In this document: positions 34,401-45,841 of the stretch, piece by piece
How positions within the stretch are numbered: the first letter of the stretch is position 1
Layout of the letters: every line of letters begins with the position of its first letter
Source: Naegleria lovaniensis
Lineage: Eukaryota; Heterolobosea; Eutetramitea; Acrasida; Naegleriidae
NCBI RefSeq assembly: GCF_003324165.1
Contig: NW_025407823.1
Location: 1,019,214 to 1,083,213 of the forward strand
Length of the DNA stretch: 64,000 nucleotides
Direction of reading: 5' to 3'
Made by a program: the position numbers and the translations under genes
The notes under the pieces: model-generated
What the model was told of the DNA's origin: nothing
What the model saw: the letters and a program-made list of their open reading frames with translations, nothing else
The model's database searches: none

Positions 34401-35415
34401 GACAAAAAGCCATTCAGTTCGATACTTTTGTTTGGGATTTCTGTAGGCAGTGACAGAGGCAGCATTACGGAAATTGATAGGTACCTCAATTTCTCGAAGA
34501 TCTATTTTCGATTTGCACGTTGTACCTGGAGAACATGACACGAGTTCACTCCAACTTGCCTTAATAATCTGTGAATATAATAATAATTGTTTAACAATAG
34601 ACATCAAAAGATGATATTCAATAATGAATATTCAATTAAAATTATACAAAAATGAAATACTAAAACGGAATGGCAAAATGACCTACCTTTGTTCCATCGC
34701 TCACAAATGCAGTAGTTTTCACCATGCTCACATTTCCTTCAGTGATATTTTCACTCGATAATGCTAAACTTGTTGGAAATGCCAAATTCGATAATCTTCC
34801 ATCGTTGACTGAAGGCAACACATTGTCACGATCACTAATAACGGTTTCAATAATTCCATTTTGTAAATTAATTTTTCGAATTCTAATATTATTCGTATCA
34901 CAAAAATATAACTCATAATTATTCGAAATCATGTTGTAATGACAGAATAAACCACGGGGATGATTGAGCTGAGCATTCACGCTAGGGCCTCCATCACCAC
35001 TGACATTTGACATACCAGCCAATGTCGTGAGTGTGTACGGTGATGGTGTTGCAGGTTTCGAAGGAAGCGTTGGATTTTGAAGAGGTCCTTGTTCGTCCGT
35101 CGAATAATTCCAAAATATTTTCGGAGAGAAGGCTTCTATTGCGAACATTTGAATTAAACTTGCTGTGATTGTTGATGAAGCTATTATGGGCGTAATCGAA
35201 TCGAGGATTTGAAAAATGTAAAATTTTATAATACATGCTGACACGACTAGGATGATGATGGATAGTGAGAGTAGTAGTAATAGCACAGAATAAAAGGAAG
35301 AGGTGGTCATCTTGGACACCTCCACGCAGAGTGACTTGTTCTTTTTGGAAAGGTGCGCGAAGTGACCACGGAGCATTTTTTTCAAGAGCGTAAAAACACT
35401 AATCAACAGGTCCAT
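31421..35415 (-). CDS. NHL-repeat receptor-like protein kinase, with frame break
   Basis: Five exons: 35415-34687, 34568-33437, 33332-33020, 32937-32343, 32283-31421 (phases agree), about 1,210 residues with one base restored. A signal anchor (SVLLLLLSLSIIILVVSACII) precedes a long extracellular series of NHL blades such as YIADTFNSRIRKV, LIADTNSNVIRSL, YLSDVGHHMIRKA and LIADTRHHLIRIV. One membrane span (IVIFISVIAATVALAICCV) leads to a TKL-like kinase with GSGSSGTVYLG (P-loop), VAAKKVE, HRDLKPDN and CDFGTT. The APE motif is replaced by AYLPLDG. In exon 5 the frame shifts after GVKEE; adding one A to GGAAATG continues it as NEDYVDDDS, then YLIMEYM. An alternative start lies at 35310. Confidence 0.82.
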
Positions 35416-35528
35416 AAAATTATAATAATTTTAATGTTCATTCGTCGATTCAATAAACCAGTGGTCAAATAAATTACAGAGCGACCAGTGGTCAAATAAA
35501 TTACAGAACTCTGCTGGTTCACTGAAAA

Positions 35529-36578
35529 TTATTGATAAGGTTGTGGAGGATAGCCACCTTGTTGTGGTGGGTAACCAGTTTGAGGAGGATAACCTGTTTG
35601 TTGTGGCATGTAACCAGTGGTAGTGGTAGAAGTTTGAGGAACATAAGGATTAGTTCCGTAAGGTTGTGGTTGTGGCATGTAACCTGTTTGTTGTGGAGGG
35701 TAGCCAGTTTGAGGTGGGTAACCTGTTTGAGGAGGATATCCAGTTTGTTGTGGCATGTAGCCTGTTTGAGGTGGGTAACCCGTTTGGGGTGGATAACCAG
35801 TTTGTGGAGGATACATGGGTTGAGTGTGTCCACCCATGACAGTTGTTGTGGTAGTGGTTGTGGAATGTCCAAGACTTGAATAGGTACCACTGTAACCAGT
35901 TCCACTGTAACGCATACCACCTGTGTGTCAATCACATGAACAAAAGGTTAGTTATTTCATTCGGCCGAATATAATGATATCATTCCAATTCAATGAACAT
36001 TTATGAATCCATAATTTGTGGACATAATATTGTGTGGTCACAATCTCTTATCAACCAGATGATAAAACTTACCTGCCATGATGAACAAGTAGGCATTAAT
36101 AAATTCATCCATTGTAATGACACCATTTCTATCACGATCCATCATTTTGAAAAGATGTTTAGCCTCATGCTTATGAACACCCATATGAGTCAAAGCCTTC
36201 TTAAATTCCTTCTTCTTTAAAACTCCGTTACGATCCTTATCAAACATGTAATAGGTTTGAGTGGCTTGATTTTGCCACATGGGTCCGTTTTGCATTAAAT
36301 TTGGAGACTGTTTGAATCGGAATCATATGGGAGAATATCCACAAGTTCATGGATTTCATAATAGATGTAAACACGATCAGTTACGAGAATCCGATCGGAT
36401 GGTTATACGATCATTTCATCAAAAATATTTTCAAAGATCAACATGACCCAAAGGAAGATCCGAGATCAATACGATGGTTCAATGTCCGTTGAAAATTAGC
36501 CATTACAATTAATATTTCCAAACCTACCACTTGAAAACCTGAAGGGATCCATCTTGGGGTACCATACCAGAAAGACAT
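35529..36578 (-). CDS. EF-hand protein with Pro-Gln-Thr-Gly-Tyr repeat tail (paralogue 2)
   Basis: Exons 36578-36528, 36307-36073 and 35920-35529 (introns 220 and 152 nt, phases 0 and 1) encode 225 residues. The 17-residue first exon ([17 protein letters not shown]) was found by its similarity to the end of exon 1 in the paralogue at 26162. EF-hand loops [12 protein letters not shown] and [12 protein letters not shown] follow. The tail holds about ten units of the type [12 protein letters not shown], a Pro/Gln/Tyr-rich sequence seen in phase-separating or membrane-adhering calcium sensors. The second intron lies after the second EF-hand, whereas the paralogue has it before that EF-hand. Confidence 0.82.
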
Positions 36579-36953
36579 TTTGTGTTATTATGAGGGTGCG
36601 ATTCGAAATACTTGTGAAATATTTTTTTTCTTGGTTGTTTTTTTAGTTTAAAGTTTTTTAAACCTGCCCCAAAATGAACTTATTGCAACAACCTCGCCCT
36701 TGATGAATGAGCGACAAATAAAGAAAGCAATCCTTCATTGAATCTCCTTGTTCCTTTGTAACTAAAATCATCATGATTTGAGGAGGATGATAGTGAGCTC
36801 AAGAGTTGGCATTCCAGAACGAATACTAGTACAAAGTTGTTGATTTTCACACAAGGAATCGAATCTTCGCGCAAGATGATTTTTCGCTTTTTTTGTAATT
36901 TCTAGTTCCAACGACACTTCAAAAAAATTCAAAGCTCGTTCGTTCACAGCATC
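36579..36953. promoter_or_regulatory. Divergent intergenic region, EF-hand/PHB-depolymerase-like
   Basis: 375 bp between the starts of the EF-hand gene (-) and the esterase gene (+). AT-rich with T-runs at about 36625-36660. No specific site recognised. Confidence 0.35.
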
Positions 36954-38382
36954 ATGTCGTTTTCCTCTCTCTCTCCGAAGGCAGAGATGGTTCTCACCAC
37001 TGTGTGTTTGCTGCTGGTAGCCACTCTCTCCTCTCTCCATGCCTTGGATATTCGTATGGTTCATTCCTCATCATCATCATTAATGAGAGGAAGTACTACT
37101 ACAACTGGTTCAACAACTCCAAAGAAGGCTTCTGGTCGTCCGAATATTTCCATCAAGAAATTAAATATTATTCCTCATTCCTTGTCTGTGAGTGGATTGA
37201 GCTCGGGAGGTTTTATGGCCGTTCAATTTCAATTTGCGTACAGTTCAAGTATTGTAGGAGCAGGAATCTTTGCAGGTAGGTTGATGTCTTTGGAATTTGC
37301 CAATCATGTGGAATTTTGTGATGATGGAATTAATGGCTTTGTGATTAACATTGCTTCTTTGTGAAATGATGATGACATGGACATGTGAACTTTTTGAAAA
37401 TCGGATTTTCTTTTACCATATTTAAAAATCGCGAAGGTGGACCATACTATTGTTCCCAAGGACAACTTGCCAATGCTTTTGACCAATGCATGTATGCTGC
37501 TCTTCCCATTGATTTGAACGCTTTGCAACAAGTATTACAAGATTATGAGAGTTCAGGAAAAGTCGATCGTCTTTCCAATGTCAAAACGCACAAAGTGTTC
37601 TTGTTCAGTGGTACTGCAGACAATACTGTGAACACTGCTGTCATGAAGGCACTCTATCAACAATATCAACAATTTGGAGTGCCATCTTCAAATATTAACG
37701 TAACATTTAATGTTCCTGCTGGTCATGCATGGATTACCAATGGTATGTTGACAAGAGTAATTTTTCTCCAATGACTGAATCCGCAACAAACTCTTTATGC
37801 TCACGAATATCCTTTTGTGAAATGAATTGTCAATGAAATGTAAATTGTGACGTCCTTTTGTGCAACCCACTCACCGCACCTGCAGACTATGGAAATGATT
37901 GTTCTGCCACTCAAAGTCCTTGGATTAACAATTGCAACCTTCGTGGAGCCTTACGTGTATTACAAACCATTTATTCCAACAATATTACCGATAGTACCCA
38001 AGCTGTCGATCGAAATTTATTCACCTATGATCAATCTGGATCCTTCGCAGGCACCGATATGGATGAGCATGGATACATATATATTCCAACAGCTTGTCAA
38101 CAAAATGCTGCATGCAAGATTCATGTTGCATTCCATGGCTGCGAACAAGGCGTTTCCTATGTACAAGAACAATTTGTTCAATACACTGGATTGAACGCCA
38201 TTGCTGAAAAGAATAATATTATTGTGGTTTATCCTCAAGTAACTTCTGGTGGATTTGAGAATATTAATGGTTGTTGGGATTGGTTTGGTTATAGTGGCCC
38301 TCAATACGCAAACAAAAGAGGATCTCAGATGAATGCAGTTGCCAATGTTATTCAAGCTCTTGGCTCAGATATTGTTGTTTAA
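36954..38382 (+). CDS. Secreted PHB-depolymerase-like esterase
   Basis: Exons 36954-37275, 37437-37742 and 37886-38382 (both introns phase 1) encode 374 residues. An N-terminal hydrophobic segment (MVLTTVCLLLVATLSSLHAL) indicates secretion. The alpha/beta-hydrolase core has the nucleophile elbow VSGLSSGGFMA (Ser near residue 83), AGGPYYCSQGQL, FSGTADNTVN (probable acid) and VPAGHAWITN (probable His). The C-terminal part carries KIHVAFHGCEQG, VVYPQVTSGGFENINGCWDWFGY, typical of extracellular polyhydroxybutyrate depolymerases (ester hydrolysis of poly-3-hydroxyalkanoate). An amoeba grazing on bacteria could use it to digest storage granules; that role is inferred. Introns show it is a resident eukaryotic gene even if its ancestry is bacterial. 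Confidence 0.85.
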
Positions 38383-38497
38383 GAAAAAATAAACGTTACT
38401 AAGCAGTTTTGACAAAGTTGAACTCGGGGAAACATCAAAGAAATGTATTCTTTCTTCATTCCTTTTATTGGGAATCACAACCTCAAGAATTTTAACC

Positions 38498-41400
38498 TCA
38501 CACCATGGTCAAGAATGATAATCCAGATCGAGTATTTTGTTTCACACTATATGAAAGGTCATTCGTAAATTGTGAAAGTCTTCTCGAAAAGTTTTGAAAT
38601 GATTTCCAATCATGTTCATCGTACGAATCTGGCTTCATCACCAATCTCACAAGTAACTGTTGTTTTTGTTCATTGGTCAATTTTTGAACCAACTTGTTGT
38701 CACTACTCAAAAATTCTTGAATATAATTTGCAAAATGGTTCCAATTTCCTGCATTGACCATATTAAAAATAGTGAGCAACAAGTCATTCTTGTACAAGTT
38801 GTGACTTTTGGCAATAAGAATATTCAAAAAGGCATTCATAAAACTATCCATGATCGAATGGTTGCCAAAATTTGGGATACGCTGCTTGAAAATTGGTCTT
38901 TCATAGAATTTGTGATGATCGTTCAAGCTTTCCAAATGGGCCAAATTGGTCTTGAAAATAGTAATATCAGTAGAAAAGAAGGAATTCAAAAAGCATTCCA
39001 TAATGAAACAAAATTCTTCAAACGCCTCATTACTGGTACATTGCATTTCCTGGAACGCATTATTGACCATTTGTGCTGAAAAGAAATGCTTCCAATTGTA
39101 GTGAAGAATTCCAAACAGCATGTCATAATAATAGGGCAACACTTCAATGGCGCCAACGTTGCCAGATAATTTTCCTTCTCCAACATTTTTCAATTCAGGA
39201 TAAATTAAAGTTCTGCTAATATAAATAATTTTTGCAATATTGCCTGCATATTTTCCTGAACCATCAGACACAAGTGCTTTTAACAGTTTTAAAAATTGAA
39301 TCAACACATTTCTACCAATAGGTTCTTTCATGAAAACGCTCACAGAAGAAGATCTGGTCAGAATATCCATGAATGTGTTGATAATTCCGTTTACATAATC
39401 GTGGCCAACTTCTGCCTTCCAATCATCAAACAAGTTAATTTGTAAATCAATAATTATTTCCAAGAGTGCAAGGTATGCCTTATCAGAGCTATGATTGAGC
39501 GTAAAATTCATCAAATTTACAATGAGATCGGGAGCGGTTACCTTCTTCATTACCTCAAAGCCAACTTGTTTGCATTGTTTAAGTTGATGTTTGATATTTC
39601 TCAAAACGCTTTGAGAAATTTTGAATAATAGAGAAATGAATTGAACCAAATCGCTGCTATGTTGAGTGTTGAGCATTTGAATTGCTTGTTCGAATGGAGT
39701 GATGAGCTGTGATCCCAATACATTATTATACATCTCATACACAACAGTTTGGGCTTTTTTAGTATCCATATTTTCCACAGTCAATGGAATTATTCTTATT
39801 CTGTTCAAAATGCTCACGGACACGGAGACATATAGTTTTGAGAGTATACTTTCTGCGTTTTCCAATAATGGCGGATAACGTGCAGATAGAGAGGAGAGCA
39901 TTGAATGCATATTTGGAATAATAATTTCATTGAAGGATTTAATCTCTTCAATGGAAGTAGAAGTAACATGTTTGTAGGCAATAGCGTTCCAAGATGGTGG
40001 TGTTTGAAGTGTGTAATCTAATTGTGAAAGTGCAGACGTCATAAAGAGCAAGAGGTTTACCGAAGAGGACACAATCTCGTACGGAATGGTGAAATCCGTA
40101 GCTGAGCTCGATATAATTAAGGACTGTATAATATTCTCGATAATGCTTGTGACCAACGCCCCATATTGAGATTGCATCTCAGCAAGATCAGCTGGTACGT
40201 TATTGGCTGAATTTTGTTTTGTAAATGCATCCAGAATACCTTGGGAAATATTCGATCCAAATAAAGAGATCCATCTTGTGTATTGTTGCAGGAATGAAAA
40301 TGTTTCACCGGTTAATCTGAATAATCCAAGAGTGCTCGAGTGAGGATGGGAACTCCTCAACAAGAGAGCAATTTGAGAATTATTGTCTGAGAAAATATTG
40401 CGAATAGCCATGTTTTGAATGGTTAGTACTTTGGAAATGACAGTAGTGGCAATGGAAAACATGGTCTCAAAGTGACAAACCAATACGTTGGATAGTCGAG
40501 TGAGGGTAATTATTAAAGATCGAACATCCTTGCAAACTGTTTTCGTGTAATCAACTTCTTCGGAGCTGAGAAGTTGTTGCTGTTGAATTTTGGATAGAAA
40601 TAGCTTTCCAAATAAATTTTGAGAAAACTCAACATCAACTAACATGTTGAACTTTTCAATGACCAACTGGACCGTTTCATTTGGAAAAATCTCAGCAATA
40701 TTTCCAACCACGTCAATGCAAATTTCCAAATAATTGTCAAGCTCTGTGGCGTTATGAACATCTTTCTTTTCATCATCCAATTCGTTTAAATATTCAAGGT
40801 CAACATTTGCAGAGAGTTTGGTGTTAAAATAATTTTTCATGTCTCTAAAATTGGTTCTTCTTAACACATCATCAACCAAACTTAGTAGAGCTCTTTTGAA
40901 AAAATCGAAATGTGCAAATGCTGCCATATCATCAAAAGAGTTCATCATTGAATCTATGAATTGGTTCCAAATCGTGATTGCTGTTTGATAGTTATCAGTT
41001 GTAAATTGCAATGTAGTGTACGAGAAGAGAATTTCAATAAATGTGGTGACTGGAAAGTTGAGTCCAAGCCAGGCAAGATCTGAAGAAACGTTCTCTGGAC
41101 TTTCACATAATAAAATTCTAGAAAGATGATTCTCTGAAAAGCCTTGCAGAATGAGATTCATTTTATGAACAAATTCTTCATGTTGCCCTTGTGAAAATTT
41201 TTCAACTAAATCTTCCTTTTTTGAAGCTATGGATATTCGAAATGTTACATACAAATTGATAGGGTGTTAGTTACGTATCTGTGGATGACACTTACTGTCG
41301 TTAATGTTGAACAAATTGATATAATTTTGAAGTAGTTGAAGCATGGTGGCATACATTGTGTTCAGGAGTGTTCCTAATAATTGAGCATTTTGTTGGCCTA

Positions 41401-42765
41401 ACCCTGTAGTTCTCATTGGCTTGGAGATGATTTCATTAAAACAGTTTAAGGCCTTAATACTGATTTCTGAAACTACGCTTTCAATGTTCTCTTTTGCTTT
41501 TTCTGTTTGGTATAATCCAGTCACACGGCAGAATGGTTTCAATTTGATAGCTGACAACACTTGTTAACAATACTTACCCAATGACGAGTTACAATTATGA
41601 ATATTAAAGTAGAGAGAGGAGTATTGCACAATGTTTGAAAAGAGAGAAGAGTGTGCTAATAAATACTTTTCAATAGGACTGACCCATGACAATACATGAG
41701 TCAAACAATCCAAGGAAGAAATGGTAATTTCAGAGACGGATTTAAATTGTTGGAAAAATTGTTCTAATGATTGTGCATTGTTTTCTGTAATAAATTTTCA
41801 AATTTTCCAATTTGTTAATGTACAATCCTTCAATGGATGAAAAGAGATCTATTGATACTTACCAATGAAAGCTTGTAACATGGCTCCATAATATCCTGGA
41901 TATAATGAGGATAGAATGCTTTCTAAAAACTTTAACAAGTCGTCAACAACTTGTAACATTGAATTATACAGAGTTTCTTTTCTATCTTCAGGAATGTCAT
42001 CTTTATCTTGTTTACTCTCTCCACTCATATTTGAAATTTCTTCAGACAACATTTGTAAAATTGTTAGAGCAACCACAGCTGTTTCCGAATTATTTCCAAT
42101 TTGAAATATTTGTGGTAATAAATTTGGCCAACTTTGTGGCCATTCCATTTTGGCAATTTCGACCACAACTTTACAAGCTTTTCTCCAGATGGGTGTCGCA
42201 AAGTGCTGAATACAATCATGTTATTATTTGGTTATATACAGTGTAATATTCAACAACGGAAAGTCAAAGCATGTGATTCATTCAAATATTTTGTGGGTTT
42301 AATCCACAAATCCAATAATATTTAATTATTATTACTTACTCTAAAATTTGGTAATATGTTTGTCATTAAAACATTTCCAACTTGTTGCCTCTCCTCAATA
42401 GTCATTTGATTTTGCCAATAAGATACATGATGAACACTCTCTTCCAATAAAGTCAAGGCAAACCATTGAACGTGTTGTAAAGATGATGCATTGGTGGATG
42501 ATGCTGAAGACAGCAGCAACAGAATACCTTTCTTCCAGCAATCTCTATCGGAACCGAAAGAACGCTGAAGCATGGTTTCAATGTTTGTCTGTTGCTGTTG
42601 ATTTTGTTGATTCATTCCTCCCGATGGAGTCGAAATGTACAAAGTTCCAGAATAATATAAATCCAACAAGGATTGAAGCTTTTCCAAAGAGAGGGTAGTT
42701 CCTGTGGCAGGATCGATGGGTCCCTCTTGGAATGGTCCTCCAATCATTGGTGAAGAGTGTTCCAT
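38498..42765 (-). CDS. XPO6: Exportin-6-like importin-beta family nuclear export receptor
   Basis: Five exons: 42765-42340, 42205-41863, 41784-41578, 41502-41296, 41226-38498; about 1,303 residues, consistent with the roughly 1,100-residue exportins. Exportin-6 carries profilin-actin out of the nucleus with Ran-GTP. The N-terminal part has NIETMLQRSFGS, QHVQWFALTLLEESV and VVVEIAKMEWPQSWPNLLPQ, then ILQMLSEEISNMSG with RKETL and SLDCLTHVLSWVSP, in the same order as exportin-6. The rest is a chain of helical HEAT-like repeats with no other domain. The third intron is taken as 41577-41503 (75 nt); a nearer AG would give an implausible 27-nt intron. Assignment to exportin-6 rather than another exportin rests on the N-terminal third. 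Confidence 0.75.
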
Positions 42766-42846
42766 TGAGAATGTGAAGACCAAAGATGATGATGTTGAAG
42801 TTATTTTTTATAAACAACTTTGAATTCCATGAAACGGAATTGCCCC

Positions 42847-45390
42847 TCATTCAAACGTTGGAGGATGGAATTCAAACATCTGATTATGCTCAAAGTTAAA
42901 CACCTCAGTGGTTGAGGAAGAGTCTTCATTCTCAATGGCAATATACATGGCTTCCTCTGCAGAAGATGAAGATCCACCAGAATGAATTTCTGCTGCTTTT
43001 TGACCAATATAAGTTTCACCTTCGTTGGAAAACATGTCAGCTTCTTCACTGTCGCTGCTCAATAAATAATTGACGTCTTGGTGATTGGTGACTGTTGTTG
43101 TTCCAAAATGATGGTTATTATTGTGAAGAAAATGATTTGTATGGCAATGGGTTGGATGAAGCAAAGGTTGATACTTGATTGCATCGTTATGATTTTCTTC
43201 TTCACCACTGCTATTTGATTCTTCATTGTCACTACTTTCAGGTACTCGTTCGTCACCAGAAGACGGCTCATCCTCATTATTGTTGTTGGATTTTGAATGA
43301 ATTGCATGATGACGATTAAGGGCTTCATTGGCACGTGTTGAGTGTGCAGATATTGTGTGCAGTGTTGAATTTTGACTTGGTTGTGACAACTGGCTGCCGT
43401 CATGGTAGGTCTCATCATCTTCATCATCTTCAGAGCTTTCGTCAGAGTTCGTAGTTGCTGTTGAGAGTTTTTGCTGTTGCATTAATCTTCTACCGTGATT
43501 GATAATTCTTGTCAAACTCTTTGGTATGGCCGATTTGTTTTTCTTATTGAGAAAGAAATGACAAACTAGTGTTGAATATGGAACTTCTGGTATCACTTGA
43601 CGATGCAATTCTCGTAGACAACCATTGTAGAGATGAAATTGGGAAAGAGCATTGAAAACTTTCAATGACTGTTCCGAAGTGAGTAGAGGTTGAGTGGTGA
43701 TTTGCATGGGATGTTCCTTAATAAATCTCTTTGCTTGATGTATATCCAAGTTAAATGTGTGTAATATTTCTAAGGCTTTGTCTTGTCGATAATCGTCAGG
43801 ATTTTTCACAATTTTCAAACAAAACTTTTCAAATGCTTCCAACTTTTCGAGAGTGTCACAAATTACATTCCTTGAGCATGTTTCAGCGACTGAGGGCACC
43901 ATCAATTCTAGAGGAGTCCACACACATTGCCCAATTCTTTGTGAATACGTTATGGGAAATTGCTTAGGTTTTGGACAAAGTGTTGGAAGTGTAGCTTGAT
44001 GCATGGGTCCAATTTTACACGAATGAGGTTGGTCACCATTTTCAGTCTGGCAAGGTTGTTGTTGATTTAGAGATGAGTCCAATGACGACGATGGAGGAGT
44101 TGATTTAATCATAGGATCTCTTGGAGAGGATAGGTAAAGTCTGGCATGGGGCGAAATTTGGTTACTAAGAGGCGGGGTGTGAAATGGAAAAGATTTGGAT
44201 GTTGGGTGTGAGCTTGTTGGTGAATGTTGATATGAACATGATGGGGTTTGGTGAAGACTAGTTGTGGTGTTAGTGGAAGAGGGAGTGAATGGTGAGGTGT
44301 CGGAGCAATGGTTGTTGTTCCTTAATGGAGTTGTTTTGGTTGGCAAGGCACAAGAAGGTGTTGGAGCATTGGAGGATTTGAATGATGGTGTGGGAATGGT
44401 GCCGGCTGGAGAAATTCCTTTAGGAGGTTTTGTAGTGGGAGTTTTAGTGCTTGGTAGTAAGGGAGAAGAAGGAGGCATTTGTTGTTGTTCTGGTCTTGCA
44501 CCATGAGAGGCGGCAGTGACACTTCTCACTCGAGAAGATAAAGTTTTGTGAGAAGTACTGGGTAATTCATCGCTGTCATCTTGTTCAACGAATGTCTTCT
44601 TCTTCTTGGTGGAGTCTCGTATGATTCATTTGGTGTGATAGTGGATTTAGTAATATTGGTGTGGATTGAGTCAACATTGGTGCTATTAAGGGAAGAGGAG
44701 TGAAGGCTGGTTGACTTTGGGTTGGTGGATGGAGGCGACGCTGCTGATATAGTGGTCAAACTACTTCTGAACGTTCTGTTGTGTATGGGTGTCGTTTGTA
44801 CTATTGCTTCGTCACTGGAAGAAGAAGAGCTTGTGTACACTCCCCCAGCATGATTTGGAGATGCTTGGTGCCTTGAAGAGTCATTGCTATTGCCATGATG
44901 CATCATGAACATGGAGTGATGCTGTCCAGCACCTTCTGAGGATGGTGATGAGGAGGAAAGAATCTCTATCACCTCTGTTTTCATTCATAGATAAGGGAAT
45001 CATTGATGGGTTGTTTTTTGAATATTAACCAGCACGTTTCATTGTAAACTTTGGTGGTTGCGAAATTTTTTGGAGGCCATACTTACCGTTGTGCTGCTGA
45101 TGCGAGGTTGCTTGTGGTGTTGACGGTTTGTTGTTGTTGGTGTATTCTTGTCGAAGGTTTTTATAATTTGCCGTTGTTATTGTTGTTATGCTTTTGTTGT
45201 TGGATGATCCTCTCCTTCGTAGTGAAGAGGATGGAGAAAAGGCAAGTGTTCTCTCGTTCTTGTGGTCCTCATAATAAAGTTCGTCCAATTTTCGTTTCAA
45301 TGCTTGCTCCGGCACGCTACTCGATGAAAAATCTTCAACGGAGGTTTTTACAGTCGTTCCACGATTGTTGTTCTTACTTCGTACCGTCAT
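42847..45390 (-). CDS. ELM2/SANT-like chromatin protein, with frame break
   Basis: Exons 45390-45087 and 44974-42847 (112-nt intron, GTAAGT...CAG, phase 1); 810 residues if one base is restored. Low-complexity Ser/Thr/Pro/His/Asn sequence surrounds one folded region (about nt 43520-43970): QRIGQCVWTPLELMVP (ELM2-like start), DKALEILHTFNLDIHQAK (ELM2 end) and LTSEQSLKVFNALSQFHLY...VPYSTLVCHFFLNKK (SANT-like helices). This pair is typical of MTA/CoREST/MIDEAS-type corepressors that recruit deacetylases. VIEILSSSSPSSE near the exon 2 start resembles a SUMO-interaction motif. The frame shifts near 44605 at the AAGAAGAAGAAG tract. An upstream ATG at 45557 would extend the protein but needs one more base at about 45420. 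Confidence 0.55.
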
Positions 45391-45841
45391 GTTGTAGGGT
45401 GTTGTATGTCCACCTATGATGATGATGTTTGGTGTTTATTCTCGGATGATGTTGAGTAATGTGATGATGTGGCGCCTCGAAAATCGTCAAGCAATCCGTT
45501 ATTTAAAAATTTTTCTTTGTCGTTACTCTCTGGAAGAAAGGAGCCAAGCAAAGTCATAATTTTGACAACTCGAAATTTATTGTGCCGATAACACAAAATT
45601 TGGTTGAAGACAAGATTTCTCCAATTTCTACACTCTACTTGTGTGAATTGGTTCTATGGTTGTTGTTGAATACCTGTGATGGTCATATTGTCTTATTGTC
45701 ACTTGCCAAAGTACCCTGATTTAACTTTGAATTCAGTTTTTCATTAAGCATGATGCCTGACAAGCATGTTTTACATGCAGTTGCATGATCTTCTCTGCAA
45801 ATGCCTCAATTAGTACTAGCAACCATACAATTACCTTCCTA

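Noticed and set aside
35532-35879. Plus-strand ORF rich in Arg/Trp repeats
   Set aside because: It is the antisense shadow of the PQTGYP repeat tail.
41551-41577. 27-nt intron in the exportin gene
   Set aside because: Far shorter than every other intron; a 75-nt intron ending at 41503 keeps the same phase.
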